Assembly: GCF_001577835.2 (NCBI RefSeq)
Contig: NC_029521.1
Coordinates: forward strand, 7,120,255 to 7,184,254
Length of the DNA: 64,000 nt
Direction: 5' to 3'
DNA from: Coturnix japonica
Taxonomy: Eukaryota > Chordata > Aves > Galliformes > Phasianidae
Positions within the stretch are counted from its first letter, which is position 1. Every line of letters begins with the position of its first letter. A program made the translations under genes and the position numbers. Below, in pieces: positions 1 to 11,953 of the stretch. The notes under the pieces were generated by a model. That model saw only the letters and a program-made list of their open reading frames with translations, made no database searches and was not told the origin of the DNA.

Positions 1-3000
1 TGCTGTGGATTCGTGCAGACAGGGCCCAAAACTGAGTAGCTGTGGGATTTCTGATATATCCAGTCATGCTTAGTCTAGGCAGGGTGAAGAAGAATTCCTC
101 ACACAGCCCATCCATGTTATTAGTTTCACCTACACAAGAAAGCAAGCCATTCACCAGCCTTCTAAATCAGCCCTCCAAGTAGCACCCAAAGAACAGACTG
201 CTATGAGAGGTGGTTCTCTCCAGCACAGAGGTGCCTGCAGCCTCACACAGTGGCAGACAGCTTGAATCCCAGAGACTCCAAATCTAGAAGAACAAAGCAG
301 ACAAAAGGAGGAGACAGGAAATACGCTTCTCCTAATACACTCAAATGGGGAACTCGATTGCATGACTTTCCTGTGTGATAGGGCACTGGGTTGAATATAT
401 TCTCGAAACAGCTTCGTGTTCCTGTACATTAGACAAGATCTTAGGGGAACTCAATCAGCAATGGAAAATGGAAATGTCCCTTCCTCTGGCCAAACACACA
501 AAAAGCATTGGGCTTCATTTTCCACTGGTGACATTCACTTAAGATCACTGGAATCTTACCAACATTAACGGTTACTTCTGATACACATAAATAAGAGGAA
601 ACCCTTATTTCCAGCTTGGCTTAGAGAAAGACACTGTGTTGGAAGCAAACAAGCATAAGTAACCTACTACCAAACACTGGTAGAGAGAATTTCACTTTGG
701 TGAACCTAATTCTTCAAGTTATTTCTACAATCCAGGTAAGCAGAACTACTGTAGTCACCTCTTTAACAATTACCATCAGTTAATCACTCCTGTATTGCAG
801 TGTTTGAATCCAAACAGTCCCATTGGCACACTATGCAGCGCTTCCTTTAAGTCATGGAGCGATACTCCAGAGAGAGCAGACAGGAATCGATCAGAGATAC
901 CCACTTAATCTCTATTACCAAGAAAAGTGAAGGGCTCAATCTTCTGTGTAGAATAAAACCTCATGTACCACAGGAACAGAAGCCCAAAGGCCACAAAGTA
1001 CTTTCACTTTGTGTGTGCATCTTCCAGTGATGTCAGCTGAGTGCAAGCTTCTGCTTCGCAGCCACCACAGCTTTTTCCAGACAGTATTTTCAGAAATGCT
1101 CCACTGACTCTGGGCTTACGTTTACGTCCCAACAAAATGGCTTGAGCTACCAGGTATCATTTCACCACAGGACATAGAGCAGGGTTCCTACAGTTGGCTC
1201 CTGAAGCTCAGCTGAGGAGGGACAGAGTGCTAAGCTACTGAAATGCAATTGACTGCAATTGTCTCTTAAGCTCTTGGATCTAGACTGCCCTTGTTCCAAA
1301 GGTGTAATACTGCAGGAAACACACAGCATAAAGGACAAAAGAACAACAGCCATTTTCAACTTGTGCTTCTCATGAAGCTTTCAAATTCTGCATACAGATT
1401 CAGCCCATTTTATCTTTTTGGTTACATTACAACATCTTCACACTAAAACAACCAAATTCTTGTTTTCAAGCCCCTTTTTTTTTTTTCACTGTAATCATAT
1501 GTCACCATTGGAGTAAAACAGATTCACTCAGAAAGACTGCGATGAGCTAATGGAAGTAAAAGATGGTTTTGTACACAGAATAAAAACCCGTCGTTACAAA
1601 GCAGCTAATGAACTGTTTTGGCCTTCAGTTCCATTATACATTGGCCTCTTGGATCCCAAGACTTATCATCACCTTTGTTTTCTCCATCACAGTCACATGC
1701 AGCTCAGTCAAACCAGAAGATCTGTGCTAACAGTTTGTATTTCTAACAATTAAATAATGATTTGCCTTTTAGAAGTCACACAATTACTTGCATGTACAGC
1801 CACTTTACCCCTGGGGTCCTGCTTTTATTCCCAAACACAAAAAACGTATTAGAGTTGACCAGCTCAGCTCCCATTTGTCCTACTGCTACAACACATCACT
1901 TCCACCAGGAGCAACACGTTGCCGAGCTCTGTACCACACACAGGACAGCAGGACTTGCCCAGGATACCTTTTCACTGAGCTAAGTGCCATGAGCAGTGAC
2001 CAGTCCTGCCTGCACCATGGTTGGACTGCAGGGTTCCTGTTCTGCAGCACACGCTGCTCCTTGCTCATTGCCCTCTGACTCCAAGGGAGCTGCACACATC
2101 CCCCCAAGGTCTTGTATCACAGACAGACTAGAGCAGGCTGCTTATTCCCCTCAATTCATTTGATTTACAAGAATTAAATCACGCTGAGTAACACTGAACA
2201 AAAGACAAAATTGTTTCTACAGTGTATTTACACACAATAAAATGAACCAATTCAGCAAACAAACTGTACGCAACGTGCCCTGTTATTAACTGAAACCAGA
2301 AGAAATATTCTTCAGTACTTCCAGTGCTTATAAACATATGCTTCTGTCCCGAGTAACCCAGAGCTTCCAGCACTTACTTAGCCCTCAAAGCTCCAAGCCA
2401 TATTTTCTCCGCACTGTGCACTCACAGGGGCTCACAGAAGGTCACATACAACTGGTCCCCTGCCCTGCTCCTTCCAAGCCCTCAGTGCTGAAGTCGGGCT
2501 TTCCTCCATCACCAGATTGCTCTGTTTAATTCTCCTGAGCTCCCTTCACCTACTACACACCATGGTCACTGCCACACTGCCAGGCATGGTGTGTGCAGGG
2601 CACAGCAGTAAAGGACAGGCATCTCAGTCCCAGAGCACAGCAGCACACTGCACCAAGCAGCACTCTGCTGTCAGTGAGAGGGGAACTACAGTGTGCACAA
2701 GATGCACAGCAACAGTCTGACAGCAGACATCCCAATAGCACTACCTTGTGTGCTAACGACAGCTGGGCTAGGAGCTGTCGTTCTGCTCTTTTACAGGTGT
2801 AACATTTACAGCTTCATACCCATTATTTTGTGCCTTTATTTCTTTTTGGTATCACAGTAAAGCAATTCCCAGGTGTACAGAACAAGACTGAGCAAGACTG
2901 GGATGAGATATATCAAGAGTTGCAGCTCTCAGTGCCGAAGCATTGCTGGCGAAACGAGCTGACATTCCTCCCAGCATGCAGCCTAACCTCAGCTGGGTTC

Positions 3001-6000
3001 ACACAGCACTCCATGCAGAAGCACCCGGCAGGACTGCGTGTCCTTCTGCAGATGCATGCGTTCTATCATCCTGCATAACATCAACAACCACACTGCCCAA
3101 GAAGCAAAATTCCCCAAGTGCTTCCCCTTGCATACAAGGAAAAGTAATTTATTGCACAGTAAATCACCCCATCTTGGCTACTGACCCACATCAAAACAAC
3201 CAACCAACCAAGAGCCCTCTTATGCCACCCCTCTACTGAGTGATCATTTAATTGAGGAGAGAAACTTGACGAGTCACAGCACATCATTCTGATAGAAATT
3301 AATTTGTCTTATTTTCCCCCTACTGGAATTCATGGAAGATGGTCATCATTTTCAAGTAGGAGAAGTTGAACTGAGTTTTAACTCTCTGATAAGCCCGGAA
3401 AAGAAGGTAAAGAGCCAGTTTCTCTACGTGGGAACCTGAAGATGCTCAGCTGAAGAAAGAGAAGATGGGGTGAGAACCAAGAGATTCAGATAATTGTATT
3501 CTAACCATGTATAGCCACACTGGTACACAAAGAAACTGGCTGTATAAATGGAGAAGTAGTGTCTCAGTAAAGCAGCAGTATGTATATATATGTTGAGTAT
3601 GCTCAAGGCTGCAATTCTCCAACAAAGCTAAGGCACGAGCACATTAAACTCACAAAAATGGCTCTTAACAGCTTGGAAACGACAGCCATCAGACTGCTTG
3701 GGCAGCCTCACTTGTGCCTGCTCATGTAGTGAATCAGTGGCTTCACGCTGCTACACACTATTTCCCTACAATGTAGTAAGTGGGTAGCTACAGATCTTTC
3801 TGTTCTGCCTCAAACACCCATACACTGACACGAGGTACACACGCTTTACATGTTTTATCTAGCACACACACATATACACAAAATAAGAAACTACTGTGTC
3901 CAGCATTCAGTATTCACACTATGTATTTATATACACACATACAGACGGATGCGGGTGACCTTTTACACACATAAAGGGGGATTTTTAATAAATTCTCAGC
4001 TATTTCTCACCATGAATGGAATCCCTTCCCGGTGTTGCTTTTCTGCCCCCACACAAGAGCAGCAAGGTAGGAGATATTCTCCATGCTGAGCCCCTTCAGT
4101 CACATCAGGAAAAGGCAAATCCAAAAAGTCACATGAATGAGGCCCTTATTCCCCCTGTGCACCAGGGAGGACTCAGCCCAACACTCCACAACAGGGCTAA
4201 AGCTTCCAGCTCTCACTCAGAAGCCCCAAGAACCTACTGCAGAAAGGCAGCAAAAGAGATCAAGGGCATCCTCATAGACTTTGTGAGGTGAAAGAAGTGC
4301 ACAAAGTCACCCAGCTGTTCTGTGGGCTTATGGTTCAGTTTGCATCTTCATGAAGCACCATAAACTTCAGTGTACACATAGAAATACAAATACAGATACA
4401 ACAATGCTTCAAGTTTCATGCAAACAGCTCTCCGTAAGCAATGGCAACCCATTGCACGTGCTGGGCATTGCATATACAGGACTCTTTGCAGTATTAGGCC
4501 TGTAAAGTATGTACCTAAATGCTGGTAAAATGTGTTTACATAATCTGTAAATAGATAAAGAAAAGTACATTCACACCAGCTACTGGGGAATGAAAACAAA
4601 TCATTTTTCTACCGCTAAAAGTACTGAATCACTTACCATCTGGCTTGGGAGAAAAAGGACTCACTCTAATTCAGCTGTGAAGAAAATCCTATCTAAAAAA
4701 AGTAATCACATGCTAAATCCCCCTACGTTCAATTTCCAGTCATTTTAACATGGAGACATGACAGAGTATTGTTTTTCCTGGAGAAGAAAGAAAGAGAAAA
4801 AAAGAATAGTAAGAAAGATGTGAAGTTGTTAGGCCCTGATCCTGCAAACTCCAAACTCTTTGCTATGAGGAACAGTGGAAGCTATTTCTGGGGAAAAGCT
4901 GAGTTTCTGTATCAGTTTCTGCTGGAAGGCACCCTCATTTCCTAGGAAAAATCTGACACACACTTGCCAGCACACTGTAAAATGCTGAAGTAAGATCTAG
5001 ATACTAAATATCTGAAATAATTTCCCTTTATACACTGTCAACATTTGTTTTTTCCTCAGCCATACAAGATAGATACACATATGTGTAGGGTAGCATGGTA
5101 CAGAAGCAGTGTTACTGACAAGTGTATTACTGCAACTGAATAAGAGCATGTGGTCACATACGTGCTCCAAGTATGACTTTTGCCTTCCAAGTAGTCAAGT
5201 CCTGGCTGAGCAGCACAACTCCAAGAGCGATCAACACAGCTGTGTGGGTGGCTTTAACAGCCCCGTGGGGCCCAGCCTTTCACCTCTGCCCGCCTCAGTC
5301 CACTTCTCCCCTGTTCAAATACTTGCACAGAACTTCCTTCCTCCATCCCAAGGTCTCAAGGAGTTAAATATGGACTCTTTATGTACAGGACAAAGATAGA
5401 TTTAACTGGAAAACTGACTGAACAATCTAAATGCTACCAACACCTGAAAATATTGAAGGAAATTTCCCCACCCCACTAAATATCTTACCCACTAATTTCT
5501 ACCGCTCACCTCTTTTCCTTCCACTAAAGCCTTCCATGAAAAAAAAGAAATCAACTATTTATTTAAAACAGAAAAAATATTCCTTTGCTATTCCTCAAAT
5601 AGAACTGTCCTTCTTAAATTTAGCACTATCAATTAACCCTGTAGAGATCTTTGCAAAGATAGATTTGATCTCCAAGTTTAATAAGAAACAACAAAAAATC
5701 TCTTGCTGAAAAGAGACTCTTAAACAACTGTGTTACAGCCCAGATGTGCACCCAAGGGTGATCAAGTTACTGCAGCTTCATACGTTACTTGCTGCTTATC
5801 GCCTGTGTGACGACCGTACAGTCCCCACTCATGATTGTGAAACAGAAAGGGCTTAGCTTAAAGATAGTCTATGCTAAAGCTTTGTGGTGGTGAGGGAAGG
5901 CTGTGGGTGAGCACCAAACAGGTTACACCGACTCAGCTGCAGAGCAGTAACTCTTTAAGCCACAGATGTAGGATTACTTAAGGCCTTGCTGTAACCCCGA

Positions 6001-6890
6001 GGAAAGCTGTCCTGTGATCACTATCTCGTGTAGCACAAGCAGTGGTAGACCCACACTTAACACCCTCTGGGACCCCACAGCTGGTAAATTATCTACTTCC
6101 AGCTCATAGGCTAAAAGCACAGAATCACACCCTATACTAATACTAAAGCACTCGAATAATGCATATTATCTCAACGCAGGCAAAAGTAAACATGGTGCTG
6201 TAGTGATACTGGGAGGAACAGACATGCACTGGAACACAAGGCTTCCCTTGCAAAGCAACTTTCCCCATCACTGCCAGATGACGAGGCCTCTGCAGTCTCT
6301 GCGTGCAGTGTGGGCCTTTCCCCTGGATCATATGAACACAGCCCTCTCCTACCAGTTGAAAGTCAGCTGCTGAGGGGAGGGCTAAAGGCCAAGAGAACTG
6401 CTTCCAAAGAGAGATGACCTTGCAAGCTCTCTCCCACCCTCTGCTCTCACACTGTGTAACCAAAATGGGACCCTCGGGATTCTCCTAAAAAGTCACAAGG
6501 AGAAAAAAAAAACTAAGCGGAGCATTGATGTAACAGCGGGCAGGGGAGCCTCAAGGATCTGGCAGCCAGTGATGGTGAAAGAACTGAATGGACAGGGATG
6601 TGGTTTCAAATACAGCAGATAGAGCCCTGCTCCTGCAGCAGGTGTCACGCTGTGCCCCATCTGCCACAACACAGCGGGTGCCGATGCTCCACTTTGCTGC
6701 AGTTTCACCCACACTGCACAGCCCCGGCTTGAAAGCAGGATCTTCCACACAGGAGATGAGCCCTGCGTGCTAGGAAAGATTCAGGAGCACAGCCAAGCAC
6801 AGCTTTCATCCTGCATCAGATATCACAGGAAACAGATTTCAACTTTCCCAATAGGTTTTAAACAGCACTCAAATTAATAGTATATTGTAG
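1..6890. other. Intergenic DNA downstream of EGR2/ADO, distal part
   Basis: No ORF here resembles a known protein; all are short and unsupported by splice or codon patterns. I see a T12 run (1475-1486) and short CA-rich patches (about 3860-3945). Two spots read like conserved noncoding DNA: 690-1060, described separately, and an AT-rich patch near 4500-4600. ZNF365 precedes ADO in mammals but none of its exons is recognisable. Confidence 0.5.
690..1060. promoter_or_regulatory. Candidate regulatory element with an inverted Sox-site pair
   Basis: The block mixes homeodomain-like motifs (ACAATTACC, GTTAATCAC near 768-788), scattered CpGs in AT-rich context (CAGCGC, GGAGCGATAC) and an inverted pair of Sox half-sites, ACAAAG at 993-998 and CTTTGT at 1007-1012. 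It lies about 14-15 kb downstream of the EGR2 3' end. In mouse a Schwann-cell EGR2 enhancer responding to Sox10 and Oct6 lies about 35 kb downstream. The link is inference from position and motifs only. Confidence 0.25.
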
Positions 6891-9800
6891 CAGTAAGATG
6901 ATACATAACTCACGCATTTTGCTGCTTTGGAGTGCATTTATGTAAGAATAATACTGAAATTATTTTAATACAATCATATACAAAGATACGCAATGAAGAA
7001 TTCACAAGTTGTTTTAAGAAAGTAATGCAACATTTTTGACTGTGTCTCTCCTGCCTGTTTCTGTCAGTTGAAGGATGAGAAGTGATAGTCCACATCACAG
7101 CATTCTGTGCATTGAAAGTTTAACCAATATAATTAGTGACTCCCATTTGTTTCTACCCGTGCATCCTCTGTAGATACTTTGTTTTAAAAGTTATGCCAGT
7201 AATAAGAATGACAGTTCTGGACTCAGAATTACAATTGCAAATCGAGCTGTGTACTTCTTTAATCTAAGCAACCACTGAAGGAATCTTCTACCTGTATCTG
7301 CACACTCAGTGTTACGGATACTTCTTTGCGCTTATTCTAAATGTTCGACTTGTAGGTCAGATTTGCCCCAAGTCAGTTAATCTTTTGAAACCCTAAAGAT
7401 ACACAACAAACAGCGCTAACTCCCCACAGCCATGAGCACATTTCTCCCTCTTCCCCTGCCTCTTTGAATTGCCAGGACTGCATACAGCTGGTGATAGTAC
7501 CCTGCGGCTCCACTGCTGCAGGAAGGCAGAGTGCCACTACACAAGTGGCCCCGGGCAGAGATTTCTTCCTGCAAATGACACACCAGAAGGGAAAGCAGTT
7601 TCTAACCACACCTGTAAATGTCTCCTTCCTCCTAGGCAGGATTGGTCTTAGACAGTCAGAGAGTTCAGAAGAAATGAGGCCACAACTTCACACCTCCAGT
7701 CATCACAATCTAACCTAAATGTAGCCAAGGACATCAGCACGGATCTGATTGGCTCCAGCCGAAACCTTGAAATCAGAGGAGCTCTGCTCAGAAGACCAGA
7801 ATAAGGCTTATTATTTCCGCAGATTCATACACAGGGAGTAGCACAGCACACAGCCTTTCCTACTCTGAGTCACTCCAACAGCTCCAAGCTGCTCAGTAGC
7901 AACTTGTCAATAAAATGCATTAATGATGTATTTTATACAGAAATAGTGTATTTAACTGACAGCCTACAACAAATGAAGTGTGTGAATTGTGTGTTTAAGA
8001 GAATAAATGAAATACAGGATAGGAGTCCGTAAAGTGGTAGAAGTGAGTGAGAGTCTAACGCTACCCAGCCCTGCTTAAAGTTTGGTATCTACATGAACCC
8101 AACTCCCCTCCTGATTTCAGCACATTACATCCAGTGCTCCTTTGCTCTTCTACTGACTTACAGGTTCTCTGATAAATAACTGATAACCAACTTTCTTTTA
8201 CGTAAGCCATCATTACTGGAGAAACAGCAAATGTTACAGACATGTTTGTCTTCACTCTTTCCAGTCTTGTTCTCATCATAATCATATTTGCCTAATATTT
8301 CTCTCTCTGACTGGTGGTAGCTTTACAAAACAAACAATTATACCCTTACATAACGAGTGGCACCAACAGTGTGAAAGCTTCTTAGACACAGTCTTCTCTT
8401 TTGTCCTATGTGAACACACCTCTGCAGTCACTGGCAATATGACAGCGGATGGTTTCTGCACTGCCTCACCAAGTTCTACACCTTGTGAAACACTCCAGCA
8501 CCACGACACAACGCGCTCACAGCCAACCACTGACCTTCTAGGTTGGGAGCTTGTCATTGTTCTCCATTCGAGACTCTTGGTTTACCAACGATTACAGGCA
8601 ATTCTAACTCCTCAAACCAAATCAAGAGGATCTGGGAAGCAGCTCCTAGAAGAAAGTGAAAATGAGTAGGGGATAATTCACAAATGAGGGGGGAAATTAT
8701 AATACATAACAGTAACCAAGAAGCGAAAAGCTAAAAAACTGCTAGTTTCACAGGAGAGTTCAGGTAGCAGGGAGAGGAGCTCAGAAGTGGTGGAGAGGGG
8801 GTGGAAAGAAAATAGATGTACCAGTTCTGAATACATTTTCTATGGGAGGAAAAAACCAACAAACACAGCAGGAGGCCAAAACTGTAACCTGAGCCTGACC
8901 TCACTCACACTGGTTTTATCATAAAACCACTGCACTGAACTTTGGTCATTGCATCACCCATACAAAGCAGTCTCAAAGCCCAGCCAAGCAACTACGCAGT
9001 GGTTGGTTTTTTCCTTCCCATGCATTCAAGATGGCAGATGTTAGCTAGGAACATTATCTTTCAAATAATAATAAGGTCAATATATTTGTTAGTTGGCTGG
9101 ACAACTTGCTTTTCAGTGTTGGTTGTTTTGCACAGGTTTTTTGCTTTTTTTTCTATATATCACTGAACTGAAAAATGTGGGTGTGATGTAACATTTAGCT
9201 GGAACGTTAAGTGCCAAAGGCATATTTTTGTCCACATCAAACCAATGCAGTAGTTAAAAACACTGCGGATTGTAGCTTATGCAAAACATAAAGCTTGTCA
9301 CCAACGTAATATGGCACCAGGAACATTTGCATGAAGATATTCTTAAGATCTTTTAGAATCTTAATAAACATCTTTGCACACAGGTGATTCATGGTTTACA
9401 GAGCGATAAGCACAAAGGGTCCAGTAACTCACCTTGTGTCACCCAGCAAGTTAAGATCCAGCAGAGAGGCAGAGCTCGAAGTCCTGCTTTTCCATGCTGA
9501 TTGTCCTTGCAATGGCATGTTAGGCAAGCGCGCAAAGTCCTACTACTACCAAGCATTTCTGCTTCCACAAAACAGTTTATTTTTGTGCTGCACAGGAAAA
9601 GAACCAGTGTTGGAAAGTAAGCATTTTAGCAATCACTTCCAAGCATAAAATGTAATTTCTGAGTGAGAACACAAATAGATACCCAAGCCAATGCTGAGAT
9701 GATATATGATTATCACCAATAACTGCCAAAAATTCCAGCCCATACCTCCATGATTAAACTGACAGACCCTGCGCAGCGGGCTGAACAGAAAAGCAGACTA

Positions 9801-10425
9801 AACAGTGGGACTTGCAAAGCTCTCAATGTCTGTCAGTACACCATGCATCAGCCAGCATGGCAGCAGGGAGGCTGTGACCATCCCCAGCAGTTCCCTCCAA
9901 TAGCCAGGGCCAATGGGCTGCTAAAGGCTGACTGCTGCTCACCCCAAAGCACAGATCTCTGCCCCCTTGTCCCAGGTGTCCAGCCAGGTGCAGAAACACT
10001 CTCCAACACTGGCACTGGAGAGAGAAATGCTTTTAAAGTACCTGCGTCAGAACAGGCTGAGAGCCACTTTGCCTATGGGTTCGGGTGGAACTCAAAACTA
10101 GCAACTCGACTGAGCGCTCTGAGGAGAATCAATTACACCGTGCCCTACATTTGCATTCTGTGCATCGCTTATGTATAAAAAGCGGGAAATAGGTTTGGGA
10201 AGAGCGCTCCACATCACTGACCCTTGTTAGCAGCACCTGCACTCCAACCCTCAGCGGGCCATCACAAGATGCTGTGTCTGTACTTGTATGAATGTATGAA
10301 TGCGGTGTGTAACACTACAAGGCCACACACACCTTTAAGCGTAATGCACATCTAAAGAACTCGGGCTGTCTGTAATCGGGAAAACACACCTGTTCATACT
10401 GCTTTTAAACGAACTTACAGGGCTC
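6890..10425. other. Intergenic DNA between the distal flank and ADO
   Basis: No supportable gene. Three AT-rich stretches look less random than their surroundings: 6900-7180, 7890-8030 (TTGTCAATAAAATGCATTA at about 7905) and 9180-9360, the last with a perfect POU octamer ATTTGCAT at 9325-9332. The 142-codon ORF at 9750-10178 has no recognisable domain and I treat it as chance. Confidence 0.5.
9180..9360. promoter_or_regulatory. Candidate enhancer with perfect octamer ATTTGCAT
   Basis: The octamer at 9325-9332 is the high-affinity site of POU factors such as Oct6/Pou3f1 and Brn2, known upstream regulators of EGR2 in Schwann cells. Nearby are CAACGTAATATGG and AGCTTATGCAAAACATAAAGC, an imperfect palindrome. 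It lies about 6 kb past the EGR2 poly(A) site and 1.7 kb upstream of ADO, so it could serve either gene. Confidence 0.25.
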
Positions 10426-10648
10426 AGTGGCAGCAGCCCCCGGAGCCCATCGAGCCGCTCGTCAGAACCGCTACTTGCTGCGCCCAGGGGCGCCTGACAC
10501 GGCTCAAGGAGCGGGGCTGGATGTGGCACAGCTCTGTCCGTTCCCGCAGTTTTCTAACTCTGAATCCGTTCTGACCGGCCGCCTTCGCTGCTCACGGAGG
10601 GAACGGAGGGCACGGGGCCGGCCCTCAGCCCCCGCGCTCCCCCGCCCC

Positions 10649-10659
10649 AACATGGCGGC
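10649..10659 (+). promoter_or_regulatory. YY1-type site upstream of ADO
   Basis: AACATGGCGGC matches the YY1 consensus AANATGGCGGC exactly. It lies about 400 bp upstream of the ADO start codon inside the CpG island. The ATG in it is not in the ADO frame context and is probably upstream of the transcription start. Confidence 0.6.
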
Positions 10660-10761
10660 CGCCCCTCACGCCGCCTCCCGACCCCGCGACCCCTCACGCG
10701 CCGCCCGCGGCCTCCGGCAGAGCCGCCCCCTCGCGCCAGCGCCGCCGGGAGCCGTAGTCAC

Positions 10762-10816
10762 CATCATCCTCATCATCACCATCATCCTCATCATCTTCAT
10801 CCTCATCCTCCTCCTC
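10762..10816 (+). repeat. Imperfect CAT/CTCATC microsatellite in the ADO promoter
   Basis: About 55 bp of CATCAT, CCTCAT and CTCCTC units, pyrimidine-rich on the plus strand, lies about 240-290 bp upstream of the ADO ATG. It is compositionally unlike the CpG island around it and probably varies in length. Confidence 0.8.
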
Positions 10817-10917
10817 CCGCCCCAGCCGCCCCCCGCCCCGCACTCTCTCCGCCGCCGTGCCAGGCCCGCCCCGACCCGTCCTCAGGGCGGCGGCAGCGTG
10901 AGCGCGGCGGGCGTCGG

Positions 10918-10937
10918 ACTACGAGCCCCGTGGTGCA
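10918..10937 (+). promoter_or_regulatory. ZNF143/SBS-like element in the ADO promoter
   Basis: The sequence ACTACGAGCCCCGTGGTGCA keeps the ACTAC, CCC and TGCA blocks of the ZNF143 (SBS) consensus with correct spacing, though the middle differs. Such sites usually sit just upstream of start sites of TATA-less housekeeping genes. This one is about 120 bp before the ADO ATG. Confidence 0.45.
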
Positions 10938-11054
10938 CGGCGGGACCGGCCGCGCCTGCGCGTCGGGGCGGCCGCGGGAGGAAGCGGCGGGAGGAAGCGA
11001 CGGCAGCGGCTGGGGCGGGCGGGAGCGCGGGGCCGGAGCGGGCCGGGAGGCGCC

Positions 11055-11777
11055 ATGCCCCGGGACAACATGGCCTCCCTGATCCAGCGGGTGGCGCGGC
11101 AGGCGCGCATCACGTTCCGCAGCCCCGCGGGGCCGGCGTTCGGCGAGAACCTGCACCGGCTGCAGCAGCTGCTGGACGAGGTGCGCGCCGAGGACCTGCA
11201 CTTGGCGCCGCGGGGGCCGGCGGCGGCGGCGGCGGGGGGCACGGGGTGCTCGCGGTCCGGCGCCGCGCCGCCCGTCAGCTACATGCACATCTGCGAGACC
11301 GAGAGCTTCAGCATGGGCGTGTTCCTGCTGCGCGGCGGCGCCTGCATCCCGCTGCACGACCACCCGGGGATGAACGGCATGCTGAAGGTGCTGTACGGCA
11401 CGCTGCGCATCGCCTGCATGGACGCGCTGCCCGCCGCCGCCGCTCCGCCGCCCCCCGCCCCGGGGCCGTGCCTGCGCGCCCTGCTGCGCTCCCGGCAGCA
11501 CTACACGCCCGCGTCGCCGCCCTGCCTGCTCTCGCCGCACAGCGACAACCTGCACCAGATCGACGCGGTGGACGGCCCCGCCGCCTTCCTCGACATCCTG
11601 GCGCCGCCCTACGACCCCGAGCACGGCCGGGACTGCCACTACTACCGCCTGCTGGACGGGCCGCCGGCCGGCGCCGAGCCCGCGCTGCCCAGGGAGGTGT
11701 GGCTGCTGGAGACCGCGCCGGCCGCCGACTTCTGGTGCGGGGGGGAGCCCTACCCGGGGCCCCGCGTCTGCCCCTGA
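11055..11777 (+). CDS. ADO: 2-aminoethanethiol (cysteamine) dioxygenase, complete single-exon ORF
   Basis: The 240-aa protein is recognisable as ADO from the start (MPRDNMASLIQRVARQA) to the end (EVWLLET..DFWC.GEPYPGP.V.P). ADO is a cytosolic non-haem iron thiol dioxygenase that oxidises cysteamine to hypotaurine and N-terminal cysteines of proteins such as RGS4/5 and IL-32, feeding the oxygen-sensing Cys/Arg degron. Cupin motif 1 carries HDHPG with metal ligands His101 and His103; the third ligand is His167 in DNLHQID. The DCHYYR motif keeps Cys194 and Tyr196, matching the Cys220-Tyr222 crosslink pair of human ADO. It is about 30 residues shorter than human ADO (270 aa), from reduced low-complexity linkers near residues 22-30 and 125-145. 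The ATG has G at -3; the second in-frame ATG (Met6) has A at -3 and G at +4. The ORF is intronless, as in mammals. Confidence 0.97.
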   Translation: MPRDNMASLIQRVARQARITFRSPAGPAFGENLHRLQQLLDEVRAEDLHLAPRGPAAAAAGGTGCSRSGAAPPVSYMHICETESFSMGVFLLRGGACIPLHDHPGMNGMLKVLYGTLRIACMDALPAAAAPPPPAPGPCLRALLRSRQHYTPASPPCLLSPHSDNLHQIDAVDGPAAFLDILAPPYDPEHGRDCHYYRLLDGPPAGAEPALPREVWLLETAPAADFWCGGEPYPGPRVCP

Positions 11778-11947
11778 GGCGGCGCTCGGCACCGCGGGGA
11801 ACGCCGCGGACACGGAGCGGGGAGCCCCGCCCGGCCCCGCCGCCGAAGGACACGGCGCCCCGCGCCGCCGCTCGGCCCCGCTGGGATCGCGTCGCTCCCG
11901 CCGGGGAAAGGCCGCCGGCACGGGCTGCGCCGAGGAGCGCTCGGGGC

Positions 11948-11953
11948 AATAAA
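11948..11953 (+). terminator. ADO: ADO proximal polyadenylation signal AATAAA
   Basis: A canonical AATAAA lies 170 nt after the ADO stop codon and is followed within 20 nt by a GT-rich stretch (GTGACGGTGT..TTGCTTGTGG), the usual downstream element. This predicts a 3'UTR of only about 190 nt. Alternative AATAAA hexamers at 12742-12747 and 13945-13950 could serve longer isoforms. Confidence 0.7.

Noticed and set aside
1-10400. Exons of ZNF365, the gene before ADO in mammals
   Set aside because: No translated stretch resembles the ZNF365 zinc finger or coiled-coil regions; the gene probably lies beyond the left edge.
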